From positions 3,038,001 to 3,102,000 of the forward strand of contig NZ_CP012479.1 of NCBI RefSeq assembly GCF_001281315.1: a stretch of DNA of 64,000 bases. The letters are read 5' to 3'. The DNA comes from Arthrobacter sp. ERGS1:01 (GTDB lineage: Bacteria; Actinomycetota; Actinomycetes; Actinomycetales; Micrococcaceae). Shown here piece by piece: positions 9,723 to 18,855 of the stretch; position 1 is the first letter of the stretch, and each line of letters begins with the position of its first letter. Under the pieces are notes generated by a model. The model saw only the letters and a list, made by a program, of their open reading frames with translations, was not told the origin of the DNA and made no database searches. Position numbers and translations under genes: made by a program.

Positions 9723-10844
9723 CTACTTTTGGCGCTTGTAGAACGGCAGGGCGACAACCTCGAAGGGCTCGGCCTTGCCGCGGAGGTCGACGTCGAGCAC
9801 GGTGCCGGGTTCGGCGTGGGCGACGTCGACGTAGGCCATGGCGACCGGGTAGCCGAGGGTGGGGCTGGGCTGGCCGGAGGTGACTTCGCCGATCGTGGCG
9901 CCGTCCTTCAGGACCGGGTAGTGGCCGCGGGCCGAGCGGCGGCCCATGCCCTTCAGGCCCACGAGCTTGCGGCCCGTGGTGGTGCCGTCGCCGGATTCCT
10001 TGATGGCGGCGAGTGCCGCCTTGCCGACGAAGTCGCTTTCCTTGGCCAGCGAGACCACGGGGCCAAGGCCGGCTGCGTAGGCGTGGCCGTCCAGGGAGAG
10101 CTCGTTGCCGTAGAGCGGCATGCCGGCCTCCAGGCGCAGCGAGTCGCGGGCGGCCAGGCCGGCCGGGATGAGCCCCTGGGCCGTGCCGTTTGCCAGCAGC
10201 GCCTGCCACAGGGTGGCGGCGTCGGCGTTCGGGATGTAGATCTCGAAACCGTCCTCGCCCGTGTAGCCGGTGCGTGCCAAGAGCAGTTCCTGGCCGTTGA
10301 TGACGACGTCGACGGCGGCGTAGTACTTCAGCTCCGTCACGAGGGAGTGCTGTTCCGCGGGGACCAGGGTCAGCAGGATCGCCTCGGCGTTGGGGCCCTG
10401 GACGGCGATCAGCGAGGTCTCGCTGGAGACGTTGTTGACGACGACGTCGAAGCCGGCGGCGCGCTCGGCCAGCAGGCCGGCCACCGTGGCGGCGTTGCCG
10501 GCGTTGGGGACCACCAGGTACCTCTCGTCGCTGCGGCGGTAGGAGATGAGGTCGTCGATGATGCCGCCGTCGGCGTTGCAGATCAGCGAGTACTTGGCCT
10601 TGCCGACGGCCACGGCGGAGAGCTTGCCGGCCAGGGCGAAGTCCAGGAACGCTGCGGCATCGGGGCCGGTGACCCAGACTTCGCCCATGTGGGAGAGGTC
10701 GAACAGGCCGGCGGCGTTGCGGACGGCGTGGTGTTCGGCCAGCTCGGAGGAGTACTTCAGCGGCATCTGCCAGCCACCGAAGTCGGTGAAGGAGGCGCCG
10801 GCTTTTTCGTGTTCGCCGTAAAGGGCTGTGTGGTTCTCAGTCAT
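9723..10844 (-). CDS. gcvT: Aminomethyltransferase (glycine cleavage T protein)
   Basis: Transfers the aminomethyl carbon from lipoylated GcvH to tetrahydrofolate, releasing ammonia; 373 residues, normal size. The N-terminal FTDFGGWQMPLKY stretch, FDLSHMGEVWVTG, and the folate-binding GYTGEDGFEIY are family landmarks, and a C-terminal GCV_T barrel domain follows. ATG 10844 is preceded by AAAGGA. It starts 18 bases after gcvP in the same operon and is controlled by the riboswitch upstream of gcvP. Confidence 0.97.
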   Translation of the reverse strand: MTENHTALYGEHEKAGASFTDFGGWQMPLKYSSELAEHHAVRNAAGLFDLSHMGEVWVTGPDAAAFLDFALAGKLSAVAVGKAKYSLICNADGGIIDDLISYRRSDERYLVVPNAGNAATVAGLLAERAAGFDVVVNNVSSETSLIAVQGPNAEAILLTLVPAEQHSLVTELKYYAAVDVVINGQELLLARTGYTGEDGFEIYIPNADAATLWQALLANGTAQGLIPAGLAARDSLRLEAGMPLYGNELSLDGHAYAAGLGPVVSLAKESDFVGKAALAAIKESGDGTTTGRKLVGLKGMGRRSARGHYPVLKDGATIGEVTSGQPSPTLGYPVAMAYVDVAHAEPGTVLDVDLRGKAEPFEVVALPFYKRQK

Positions 10845-10862
10845 GGTGATTCCTTTGCGGTG

Positions 10863-13754
10863 TTAGTTGGCGAAATCTGCGGAAAAGTCTTCGGCGAATT
10901 CCTCGATCGGAGGGCAGCTGCAGACCAGGTTGCGGTCCCCCGCTGCGCCGTCGATGCGGCCCACGGGCGGGAAGTACTTGTCCTGGCGCAGGCTGGCCAC
11001 GGGGAAGACGGCCTGCTCGCGGGGGTAGCCGCGCTCCCAGTTGGAATCGACCACGGCGGCAGCCGTGTGGGGTGCGTTGCGCAGCGGGCTGTCGGCCAGC
11101 GTGAACTCGCCGGCGGCGACCTGGTCGATTTCGTGGCGGATGCTGACCATGGCGGTGATGAACCGGTTGATTTCACCCAGGTCCTCGGACTCCGTGGGCT
11201 CCACCATGAGCGTGCCGGCCACGGGGAAGGACAGCGTGGGGGCGTGGAAGCCGTAGTCGATGAGGCGTTTGGCCACGTCCTCGGCGGTGACCCCGGTCGT
11301 GGCGGTCAGGTCACGCAGGTCCAGGATGCACTCGTGGGCCACGAGGTCCCCGGCGCCCGTGTAGAGGACCGGGAAGTGCTCATTGAGCTGGGAGGCGATG
11401 TAGTTCGCGGCCAGCAGCGCGGACTTCGTGGCCTCGGTCAGGCCCTGCCCGCCCATGAGCTTCACGTACGCCCAGGAGATGGGCAGCACGCCGGCGGAGC
11501 CGAAGCGCGAGGCGGAGATCGGCACGCCGGTGCCGGATTCCTCCGAGGCGTTGGCGTCGCCGGGCATGAAGGGCGCCAGGTGGGCCTTGGCCGCAACCGG
11601 GCCGACGCCGGGGCCGCCACCGCCGTGCGGGATGCAGAACGTCTTGTGCAGGTTCAGGTGGCTGACGTCGCCGCCGAACTTGCCGGGCTGGGCCAGGCCC
11701 ACCAGGGCGTTGAGGTTGGCGCCGTCAACGTAGACCTGTCCCCCGGCGGCGTGGATGGCGTCGCACACCTCGCGGACGTCGGCGTCGTACACACCGTGCG
11801 TGGATGGGTAGGTGATCATGATGCAGGACAGCTGGTCCTTGTGCGCCTCGATCTTGGCGGTCAAATCGGCGTGGTCGATGGTGCCGTCGGCTGCCGTGGC
11901 CACCACCACGACCTTCATGCCGGCCAGCACGGCGGAGGCCGCGTTGGTGCCGTGGGCGGACTGCGGGATGAGGCAGATGGTGCGCTGCACGTCGCCGCGG
12001 GAGAGGTGGTAGCCGCGGATGGCCAGCAGGCCGGCCAGTTCACCCTGGGAGCCTGCGTTGGGCTGGAGCGAGACCTGGTCGTAGCCGGTGATCTCGCACA
12101 GGTCCGCCTCTAGGCCGCCGATCAGCTCGCGCCAGCCTTCGGTCTGGGAATCCGGGGCGAAGGGGTGGATCGAGGCGAAGCCGGGCCAGGAGATGGCCTC
12201 CATCTCGGCGGTGGCGTTCAGCTTCATGGTGCACGAGCCCAGCGGGATCATGGTGCGGTCCAGGGCCAGGTCGCGGTCGCTGAGGCGGCGGATGTAGCGC
12301 AGCATCTGCGTTTCGGAACGGTGCGTGTTGAACACGGGGTGGGTCAGGAAGTCGGAGGTGCGCTCCGTGTCCGCGGCGAGGGCAATCACCGGATCATTGG
12401 CGTGATCGGCGCCGTCGCCTGCCGGTGCGGCACCAAAGGCGGCGGCCACGCGGGCCACGATGTCCGCCGTCGTGGTCTCATCGACGGAGATGCCCACGTG
12501 GTCGGCGTCGATGACGCGCAGGTTGATGCCATCACGCTCGGCCAGAGCCACGATGGCGCCGGCGCGGCCGGGAACCCGCACCGTGACGGTGTCGAAGAAG
12601 GAGGTGTGCAGGAGCTCGACGCCGGAGGAGGCAAGCGCGGTGCCGAGGGTGAGTGCGTGGCCGTGGACGGTCTCGGCGATTGCCTTCAGGCCCTCGGGGC
12701 CGTGGTAGACGGCGTACATCGAGGCGACGATGGCCAGCAGGGCCTGCGCGGTGCAGATGTTGGACGTGGCCTTCTCGCGGCGGATGTGCTGCTCGCGGGT
12801 TTGCAGGGCCAGGCGGTAGGCGGGCAGGCCGGTGTTGTCCGTGGAGACGCCCACGATGCGGCCGGGAAGCGAACGCTCCATGCCGTTGCGGACGGCCATG
12901 TAGGCGGCGTGCGGGCCACCGAAGAACAGCGGCACGCCGAAGCGCTGGGCCGTGCCGACGGCGATGTCCGCGCCCTGCTCGCCGGGAGGGGTGATGAGCG
13001 TCAGGGCCAGCAGGTCCGCGGCCACCGTGACGAGTGCGCCGCGTTCCTTGGCCTCGGCGATGACGGGGCCGTGGTTGAAGACGTGCCCGGAGACACCCGG
13101 CTGCTGGAGGACGATTCCGTTGATGGCGCCGTCGGGCAGGCCCAGGGCGAGGTCGGCGACCTCCACCTCGAAGCCGAGCGCCTCGGCGCGGCCCTTGACG
13201 ATGGCGATGGTCTGCGGCAGCAGGTCCGCGTCCAGGACTGTCTTGCCGTCGGCGGCGGCCTTGGACTTGTTGGCGCGGCGCATGAGCAGCACGGCTTCGG
13301 CGACGGCGGTGGCTTCATCCAGCAGGGAGGCGTTGGCCACGGGCAGCCCGGTCAGGTCGCTGACCATGGTCTGGAAGTTCAGGAGTGCCTCGAGCCGGCC
13401 CTGGGAGATCTCGGGCTGGTAGGGCGTGTACGCGGTGTACCAGGCGGGTGCCTCGAGGATGTTGCGGCGGATCACCGGGGGTGTCACGGTGTCGTAGTAG
13501 CCTTGGCCGATCATTTGCACGGCCGTCTTGTTCTTCGCGGCGAGGACCCGCAGTTCCGCCAGCACCTCCACCTCGCTGAGCGCGTTCCGGAGCACCAGGG
13601 GCGTGGCCTGCCGGATGGAATCGGGGACGGCCGTGTCCACCAGGGAATCAACGCTGTCGTAGCCGATGGCCTTGAGCATGCGGTCGACGTCGGTCTGGCG
13701 GCGGGCGCCGATGTGCCGGTCGGCAAACACTGTTGGAATGGATTGAATCGTCAT
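10863..13754 (-). CDS. gcvP: Glycine dehydrogenase (decarboxylating), P protein
   Basis: PLP enzyme that decarboxylates glycine and loads the methylamine on GcvH; 963 residues, the single-chain (fused P1/P2) form. The PLP lysine lies in the C-terminal half in [15 protein letters not shown]. The N-terminus starts [22 protein letters not shown] 13754 has TTGGAG six bases upstream. The frame stays open further upstream, but that part is the riboswitch and is not coding. First gene of gcvP-gcvT-gcvH-glyA-sdaA. Confidence 0.97.
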   Translation of the reverse strand: MTIQSIPTVFADRHIGARRQTDVDRMLKAIGYDSVDSLVDTAVPDSIRQATPLVLRNALSEVEVLAELRVLAAKNKTAVQMIGQGYYDTVTPPVIRRNILEAPAWYTAYTPYQPEISQGRLEALLNFQTMVSDLTGLPVANASLLDEATAVAEAVLLMRRANKSKAAADGKTVLDADLLPQTIAIVKGRAEALGFEVEVADLALGLPDGAINGIVLQQPGVSGHVFNHGPVIAEAKERGALVTVAADLLALTLITPPGEQGADIAVGTAQRFGVPLFFGGPHAAYMAVRNGMERSLPGRIVGVSTDNTGLPAYRLALQTREQHIRREKATSNICTAQALLAIVASMYAVYHGPEGLKAIAETVHGHALTLGTALASSGVELLHTSFFDTVTVRVPGRAGAIVALAERDGINLRVIDADHVGISVDETTTADIVARVAAAFGAAPAGDGADHANDPVIALAADTERTSDFLTHPVFNTHRSETQMLRYIRRLSDRDLALDRTMIPLGSCTMKLNATAEMEAISWPGFASIHPFAPDSQTEGWRELIGGLEADLCEITGYDQVSLQPNAGSQGELAGLLAIRGYHLSRGDVQRTICLIPQSAHGTNAASAVLAGMKVVVVATAADGTIDHADLTAKIEAHKDQLSCIMITYPSTHGVYDADVREVCDAIHAAGGQVYVDGANLNALVGLAQPGKFGGDVSHLNLHKTFCIPHGGGGPGVGPVAAKAHLAPFMPGDANASEESGTGVPISASRFGSAGVLPISWAYVKLMGGQGLTEATKSALLAANYIASQLNEHFPVLYTGAGDLVAHECILDLRDLTATTGVTAEDVAKRLIDYGFHAPTLSFPVAGTLMVEPTESEDLGEINRFITAMVSIRHEIDQVAAGEFTLADSPLRNAPHTAAAVVDSNWERGYPREQAVFPVASLRQDKYFPPVGRIDGAAGDRNLVCSCPPIEEFAEDFSADFAN

Positions 13755-13799
13755 GAGGAACTCCAAGGTACGGCCGGCGCAGGGTGCGCGGCATGGATT

Positions 13800-13995
13800 G
13801 GGTTCCTCCCCGCTCTGTCTTGGACCTGAGAGATTCCGCGGACTTTTCACGTCCGCTTGCACCGTCGGTGAGCCGGGCTTGGGGCCTGGCTGCTTTCCAG
13901 AGTTGCCTCGCCGTGGCGGTACGGGTGCCTGAGAGATTCCTGGGGAGGATTTGCTCCTACGGCGCCACCAAATAGCTGGAGGACTCTCCCGCCAC
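13800..13995 (-). promoter_or_regulatory. Tandem glycine riboswitch controlling gcvP operon
   Basis: Two consecutive gcvT-type aptamers on the minus strand. Aptamer 1 (about 13915-13995) opens with GGCGGGAGAGTCC, contains GCGCCGTAGGAGCAAA, and closes with AATCTCTCAGG and ACCGCC. Aptamer 2 (about 13800-13914) opens GGCAACTCTGGAAAGCAG, and closes with AATCTCTCAGG and GACAGAG, pairing CTCTG with CAGAG as P1. Both conserved ligand-core strings are intact. It lies in the 5' leader, ending about 45 bases before the gcvP start. Glycine riboswitches of this kind switch gcv operons on when glycine is abundant. Confidence 0.95.
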
Positions 13996-14007
13996 GGTTC
14001 AAAAAGC

Positions 14008-14038
14008 ATATTAAGATGTGGGTGACTCGGCTCACACA
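14008..14038 (-). promoter_or_regulatory. Candidate gcvP promoter and overlapping palindrome
   Basis: Reading on the minus strand, TGTGAG and TAATAT (14008-14013) are spaced by 17 bases, placing a start just before the riboswitch. The -35 side overlaps a GTGAG/GTCAC-type imperfect palindrome (14022-14035) that recurs, mirror-imaged, upstream of the divergent permease. The -10 fits the consensus well and the -35 poorly, so an activator may be involved. Confidence 0.5.
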
Positions 14039-14111
14039 GTACACGAACTTCGCAAACATGGCAAAGTGTCCCGGAAGCCACCTTGCGCCGGGTCCCGCGA
14101 TCACGCTAGTG

Positions 14112-14140
14112 TGTGACTCGCGTCACCCAAATAAGTGAAT
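14112..14140 (+). promoter_or_regulatory. Candidate permease-purU promoter and palindrome
   Basis: TGTGAC (14112-14117) and GTGAAT (14135-14140) are separated by 17 bases, the same geometry as the mirror-image gcvP promoter. GTGAC-tcgc-GTCAC (14113-14126) is a perfect five-base-arm palindrome over the -35 region. The match to sigma-70 consensus is weak; the call rests mainly on conservation with the divergent copy. Confidence 0.45.
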
Positions 14141-14151
14141 GCCCATGATCC

Positions 14152-14355
14152 GCGGCGGGAGAGTCCTGCCGGTACAGTCAGCAGGCGCCGTAGGAGCAAA
14201 CCCTCCCCGGGAATCTCTCAGGCCCATGTACCGCCGTGGCGAGGCAACTCTGGAAAGCAGTCCGGGCAACCGGGCTCACCGAAGGTGCAAGCGCCACTTC
14301 ACATCAAAGTGGCGCGGAAACTCTCAGGTCCTTGGACAGAGTGGGGAGGAACCCG
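14152..14355 (+). promoter_or_regulatory. Second tandem glycine riboswitch controlling permease-purU
   Basis: Two gcvT-type aptamers on the plus strand, closely similar to the pair facing gcvP. Aptamer 1 (about 14154-14235) carries GGCGGGAGAGTCC, GCGCCGTAGGAGCAAA, AATCTCTCAGG and ACCGCC. Aptamer 2 (14236-14341) carries GGCAACTCTGGAAAGCAG, AACTCTCAGG and GACAGAG; P1 pairs CTCTG (14248-14252) with CAGAG. The conserved tail GGGGAGGAACCC follows. The next gene is an amino acid permease, so the riboswitch supports glycine as a substrate of that permease. Whether it switches on or off is not visible: no T-run terminator is seen before the start codon. Confidence 0.93.
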
Positions 14356-14397
14356 AATCCTCGTGGCTGCCCTGCCACCTGAACGATGGAGTTCCCT

Positions 14398-15876
14398 TTG
14401 ACGATTCATCAGCCCGCGTCCGCCTCCGGCACGCCGCCCAAGCTTGAACGGCAGCTGAGCAACCGGCACATCCAGCTGATCGCCATTGGCGGGGCCATCG
14501 GCACGGGCCTGTTCATGGGTTCGGGAAAGACGATCTCCGCCGCCGGCCCCTCCGTGGTCTTTGTCTACATGATCATCGGCTTCATGCTGTTCTTCGTCAT
14601 GCGCGCCATGGGCGAGCTCCTGCTGAGCAACCTCCACTACAAGTCCTTCAGCGATTTCGCCGCGGACCTGCTGGGTCCCTGGGCCGGCTTCTTCACCGGC
14701 TGGACGTACTGGTTCTGCTGGGTCATCACCGGGATCGCGGACGTGATCGCGATCGCCGGATATTCGCAGGAACTCTGGCCGGGACTTCCCCTGTGGATTC
14801 CCGGGCTGGTAACCATCGGCATCCTCCTGCTGCTGAACCTGACCACCGTGAAGGCGTTTGGCGAGACCGAATTCTGGTTCGCGCTGATCAAGATTGTCGC
14901 CATTGCCGCCCTGATCATCGTGGGCCTGTTCATGATCTTCAGCGGATTCCATTCGGAAGCCGGCGCCGCAAGCTTCACCAACCTGTGGAGCCACGGCGGC
15001 TTCTTCCCGCACGAATTCATGGGATTCGTGGCCGGCTTCCAGATCGCCGTGTTCGCCTTCGTGGGCATCGAGCTGGTGGGTACGACGGCGGCCGAGGCCA
15101 AGGACCCGGAAAAGAACCTTCCCAAGGCGATCAATTCCATCCCCGTGCGCGTGCTGCTCTTCTACGTGGGCGCCCTGGTGATCCTGATGTCCGTGATCCC
15201 GTGGACCCAGTTCGCCGCCGGTCACAGCCCCTTCATCGCCATGTTCTCGCTGGCCGGGCTCGGCGCCGCCGCCACGGTGGTCAACCTCGTGGTTCTGACG
15301 TCGGCCATGTCCAGCGCCAACTCGGGCATCTACTCCACCTCCCGCATGGTCTACGGCCTGGCCCAGGAGGGCGACGCCCCCACCCTGTTCGGCAAGCTTT
15401 CCGGCCGCAAGGTGCCCAAGAACGCCTTGTTCCTCTCCTGCGTCCTGCTCCTTTCCGGTGTGGTGCTCATGTACGCCGGGCAGGACATCGGCAAGGCGTT
15501 CGACATGGTCACCACGGTCTCCGCCGTGTGCTTCGTCTTCGTGTGGTCGATCATCCTGGCCAGTTACATCGCGTTCCGCCGGCGCCGCCCGGAACTGCAC
15601 CGGGCCTCCAAATTCAAGATGCCCGGCGGGATCCCCATGGTGGTGGTGGTCTTCGCGTTCTTCGCGTTCGTCCTTTGGGCGCTGACTACCCAGCCGGACA
15701 CCTTCCAGGCGCTGCTCGTCACGCCGGTCTGGTTCATCATCCTCGGGGTGGTGTGGTTCTTCCTGCGCAAGCGCCCCAACCACCTGGCCCGCTATGAGAA
15801 GTTCCAGGGCGATCTGCAGTCTGAGAAGGACGCGGCCCAGGACTTGAGCGACAGCGGAACGGTGGCCGGACGATGA
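14398..15876 (+). CDS. APC-family amino acid permease, CycA-like (glycine/serine/alanine)
   Basis: Inner-membrane proton-coupled amino acid permease of about 12 helices, 492 residues. The consensus entry IAIGGAIGTGLFMGSG and later GIELVGTTAAEAKDPEKNLPKAI are typical of the D-Ser/D-Ala/Gly transporter group. I chose TTG 14398, behind GGAG at 14388-14391, because the leader and first codons align base for base with the gcvP start (GGAGTTCC then start codon then ACGATTCA). ATG 14386, in frame, overlaps the ribosome binding site and is the alternative. Control by a glycine riboswitch and the ATGA link to purU argue for glycine uptake. Confidence 0.9.
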   Translation: MTIHQPASASGTPPKLERQLSNRHIQLIAIGGAIGTGLFMGSGKTISAAGPSVVFVYMIIGFMLFFVMRAMGELLLSNLHYKSFSDFAADLLGPWAGFFTGWTYWFCWVITGIADVIAIAGYSQELWPGLPLWIPGLVTIGILLLLNLTTVKAFGETEFWFALIKIVAIAALIIVGLFMIFSGFHSEAGAASFTNLWSHGGFFPHEFMGFVAGFQIAVFAFVGIELVGTTAAEAKDPEKNLPKAINSIPVRVLLFYVGALVILMSVIPWTQFAAGHSPFIAMFSLAGLGAAATVVNLVVLTSAMSSANSGIYSTSRMVYGLAQEGDAPTLFGKLSGRKVPKNALFLSCVLLLSGVVLMYAGQDIGKAFDMVTTVSAVCFVFVWSIILASYIAFRRRRPELHRASKFKMPGGIPMVVVVFAFFAFVLWALTTQPDTFQALLVTPVWFIILGVVWFFLRKRPNHLARYEKFQGDLQSEKDAAQDLSDSGTVAGR

Positions 15877-16733
15877 CGGCGAGCGAAGGGTTTGTGCTGA
15901 CCCTGGACTGTGCCGAGTCCCCCGGAATCGTCCATGCGGTGGCCGAATACCTGCTCAACCATGGCTGCTACATCGTGGACATCAAGCAGTTCGGCGACCA
16001 AATTGAACGCCACTTCTTCATGCGGGTGCATTTCCTGGCCGGCAGCGACGGGCCAAACCGCGAAGTACTCCGGGCGGAGTTTGCCCCGGTGGCCGAGCGC
16101 TGGGGCATGAAGTGGCGGTTGGAACCGCAGGAGCGCAAGGAACGCATCCTGGTCATGGTCTCCAAGTTTGGCCACTGCCTCAACGATTTGCTCTTCCGCG
16201 CCCGCAACGGCGAACTGCCGGTAGAGATCGTCGCCGTCGTCTCCAACCATGAAACCCACAAGGACCTGGTCACCTGGCACGGGATCCCGTTCCACCACAT
16301 CCCCGTCACCCCGGACACCAAGCCGGCCGCCGAGGCACAGCTGCTGGAACTCGTGGATACGTACAAGGTTGAACTGGTGGTGCTGGCCCGCTACATGCAG
16401 GTGTTCAGCGACAACCTCACCTCGGTGCTCTCCGGGCGGGCCATCAACATCCACCACTCGTTCCTGCCCAGCTTCAAGGGCGCCAAGCCGTACCACCAGG
16501 CCTACGAGCGCGGGGTCAAGACCGTGGGCGCCACGGCCCACTACGTGAATTCCGAGCTGGATGAGGGCCCGATCATCGCCCAGTCCGTCATCGAGGTGGA
16601 CCACAGCTACGAGCCGGAGGACCTCGTCGCAGCCGGCCGGGATGCCGAATGCAAGGCGCTCACGAATGCCGTGCGATGGCACGCCGAGGGCCGGATCATC
16701 CTCTCCGGAAACAGGACAGTGGTGCTCCGCTAA
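15873..16733 (+). CDS. purU: Formyltetrahydrofolate deformylase
   Basis: Hydrolyses 10-formyl-tetrahydrofolate to formate and tetrahydrofolate; 286 residues. An N-terminal ACT domain (LTLDCAESPGIVHAV, about residues 5-80) precedes the formyltransferase fold with the catalytic Asn/His region INIHHSFLPSF and GATAHYVNSELDEGPI. ATG 15873 overlaps the permease stop (ATGA). Its place under the glycine riboswitch makes sense: heavy glycine cleavage charges the folate pool with one-carbon units, and PurU frees folate for further cleavage. Confidence 0.96.
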   Translation: MTASEGFVLTLDCAESPGIVHAVAEYLLNHGCYIVDIKQFGDQIERHFFMRVHFLAGSDGPNREVLRAEFAPVAERWGMKWRLEPQERKERILVMVSKFGHCLNDLLFRARNGELPVEIVAVVSNHETHKDLVTWHGIPFHHIPVTPDTKPAAEAQLLELVDTYKVELVVLARYMQVFSDNLTSVLSGRAINIHHSFLPSFKGAKPYHQAYERGVKTVGATAHYVNSELDEGPIIAQSVIEVDHSYEPEDLVAAGRDAECKALTNAVRWHAEGRIILSGNRTVVLR

Positions 16734-16742
16734 CCCTCCCTC

Positions 16743-16786
16743 AAACGAGTGGGGCCGGCCGTAACCGCGGCCGGCCCCACTCGTTT
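16743..16786. terminator. Bidirectional terminator after purU
   Basis: A perfect 19-bp stem (16743-16761 with 16768-16786) and a six-base loop, with an AAACGAG start and CTCGTTT end that supply U-rich tails in both directions. It lies between the convergent purU and penicillin-binding protein genes. Confidence 0.9.
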
Positions 16787-16797
16787 AAGGTTCGGTA

Positions 16798-18741
16798 TTA
16801 GTTGCCGGATGCGGCCACGAGCGCGGCACGGGCCAGCGGACCACCCGTGATGGCGCCCAGGTCCCCGTCCTCGACAAACACGGCGACGGCAATGTCACCC
16901 TGGGCCGCAATGACCCAGGAGTGCGTGCGCGGCGGGTTGTCGGTGCCGTACTCGGCCGTGCCGGTCTTGCCGAGGGCAGGGGCGCCGGGCAGATCCGAGA
17001 GGATGGTCAGGTAGCCGTCGGTGACGGAGGCCCGCATCATGGTCCGCAGGCCGGCGGCTTCCTTCGCCGTCAACGGTGCACCGGCCGCCTGCTTGGCCTT
17101 GCCGTCATGGCCCACGATCAGCTTCGGAACCACCACGGAACCCTTGACCGTGGAGGACATCAGGGTGGCCAGTGCCAGCGGGGACACCTGCACCTTGCCC
17201 TGGCCGATCATGGACGCCGCGTGCTCCGTGCCGGCCGAATCGCGCGGCACTGAGCCCATGTAGGCATCCAGGCCCAGGTCATTGGTCATGCCGATGCCCA
17301 GGGCGCCCGCGGCGTCAGCCAGCTGGGGTTGCGAGAGCTTCTGGTACTCGGACAGGAACGCCGTGTTGCAGGAGTGCGCAATGGCCGTGGTCAGCGGGAT
17401 CTGGCCCGTGGCGTCGGCCGCGTAGCCGGGGGCGTTGTAGAACTTCTTGCCGTCGGCGGTGAACTCGGGGGTGCAGCTGACCGTGGACGTGGGGGTCAAC
17501 CCGGTGCGGAACAAGCCCAGCGACGTGGCGATCTTGAACGTGGATCCTGGTGCGTATTCGCCCAGGAATGCGGTGTTGTAGCCGTTGCTGTCGGGGCCGT
17601 TGGCGGCGGCCAGGATGGCACCGGTGGACGGCTTCATGACCACGATCGAGCTGGGTGTCTTCACGTCCGCCAGGATGTTCTCGGTGGTGCTCTGCAGCTT
17701 GGTCACCAGGGTCGTCTTGACGTCCTTGCCGTCCGTGGCGGGCACGCTGAACAAGCTGCGCGAGGCTGCCGTGTCGGTGGCCGTGGAGTCGGCGGCGGCG
17801 CTTGCGCTCGCCGTCGGCTTGGCCACTTCGGCTGGAACGGCCGTGACGTTGACGCCGGGAGTGCCGGCAAGCTGGGCATCGAAGGCGGCCTGCAGGCCGC
17901 TGCCGCCCAGGATCTGCCCGGCCACCACGGTGCCCTTGGACTTTTCGATGTCTTCGGCGGTGGCCTCGTGCACAGAGCCCAGGATGGCCTGGGCAAAGGT
18001 GCGCGACGGCGCCAGCGGGAGTGTGCCGGCCGTGGCCAGGAATCCCTTGATGGGCTTGAGCTGATCCTGGTTGAGCGCGTCGTAGGCTTCCTGGCGCAGC
18101 GTGATGGCGTCGACGAAGGCAACCGGGCCGTAGGCCTTGACCTTGGCCAGGTAGGCTGCCGGGTCGATGTCCAGGACGCCGGCCAGGGTCTTGGCCGAGG
18201 CCGCGGCCTGCGCGTCGGTGAGCCCGTCCTTGTTGATGCCCAGGGTCTGCACGGGGCGGTCCTTGACGATCTCCTGGCCGTCCGAGGCCTCGATGCCCGC
18301 CCGCTTTCCGTAGACGGTGGCCACCTTCATCAGTTCGCCGGCCTTCAGGCTGGGCTCCACCATCTCCGGGGTCCAGGTGATGGTCCAGCCGTCGCCGTTG
18401 CGCTTCATGTCGGCGCCGGTCTTGTACGTCCAGGGCGTGGCGATCCGGGGGAACGTCCAGGAGTAGTCGAGGGAGATCCGGGCGGTGCCGTCCTCCTTCA
18501 CCGCGACGCCGGCCACGGTGACCTTGGGCCAGGTGGGGTCGATCGTCTTGGACAGGTCCGTCAGCTGGGTTTGCACGTCCGAGGCCGGCTGGTCGAACGG
18601 CACGCTGCCCACGGTGTGCGTGGACAGCGCCGTGGCAAGGGCCTTGGCGGTCGCCGTCCCGTCATCCTTGGGCGAGGAACAGGCCGCGCCCGTGAGGGCA
18701 AGGCCTAGGACCAGCAACATACCTGCGACGCGACGAATCAT
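16798..18741 (-). CDS. Penicillin-binding transpeptidase lipoprotein (class B PBP)
   Basis: Extracytoplasmic D,D-transpeptidase acting in peptidoglycan cross-linking, 647 residues. A lipoprotein signal peptide ends in the lipobox LTGAAC with Cys21. An NTF2-like N-terminal domain (about 30-145), a dimerisation/linker domain and a C-terminal transpeptidase domain follow. The active-site triad of motifs is in order: STFK (serine nucleophile), SCN, and KTGTAEYG. This arrangement is that of PBP2a-like/MecA_N proteins, which are often low-affinity for beta-lactams, but that property cannot be read here. ATG 18741 follows AGGGAG closely. Monocistronic. Confidence 0.92.
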   Translation of the reverse strand: MIRRVAGMLLVLGLALTGAACSSPKDDGTATAKALATALSTHTVGSVPFDQPASDVQTQLTDLSKTIDPTWPKVTVAGVAVKEDGTARISLDYSWTFPRIATPWTYKTGADMKRNGDGWTITWTPEMVEPSLKAGELMKVATVYGKRAGIEASDGQEIVKDRPVQTLGINKDGLTDAQAAASAKTLAGVLDIDPAAYLAKVKAYGPVAFVDAITLRQEAYDALNQDQLKPIKGFLATAGTLPLAPSRTFAQAILGSVHEATAEDIEKSKGTVVAGQILGGSGLQAAFDAQLAGTPGVNVTAVPAEVAKPTASASAAADSTATDTAASRSLFSVPATDGKDVKTTLVTKLQSTTENILADVKTPSSIVVMKPSTGAILAAANGPDSNGYNTAFLGEYAPGSTFKIATSLGLFRTGLTPTSTVSCTPEFTADGKKFYNAPGYAADATGQIPLTTAIAHSCNTAFLSEYQKLSQPQLADAAGALGIGMTNDLGLDAYMGSVPRDSAGTEHAASMIGQGKVQVSPLALATLMSSTVKGSVVVPKLIVGHDGKAKQAAGAPLTAKEAAGLRTMMRASVTDGYLTILSDLPGAPALGKTGTAEYGTDNPPRTHSWVIAAQGDIAVAVFVEDGDLGAITGGPLARAALVAASGN

Positions 18742-18855
18742 GAGCTCCCTGACGTTGGTTTGTGCTTAGCCTACCGAAGAAAGATTGCCCGGCCGGACTT
18801 CCACGCGGGATCACGGTGGCGGTGCGGGGCCTGCCCGCAGGCCGGCCGGAATACA

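Noticed and set aside
9729..12113. 794-codon open frame antisense to gcvT and gcvP
   Set aside because: Its sense strand encodes conserved GcvT/GcvP; the antisense translation is Gly/Val/Asp/His-rich without domains, a codon-bias artefact.
13755..14081. N-terminal extension of GcvP through the leader
   Set aside because: The leader is a glycine riboswitch with both aptamers intact; the translated extension is unlike GcvP.
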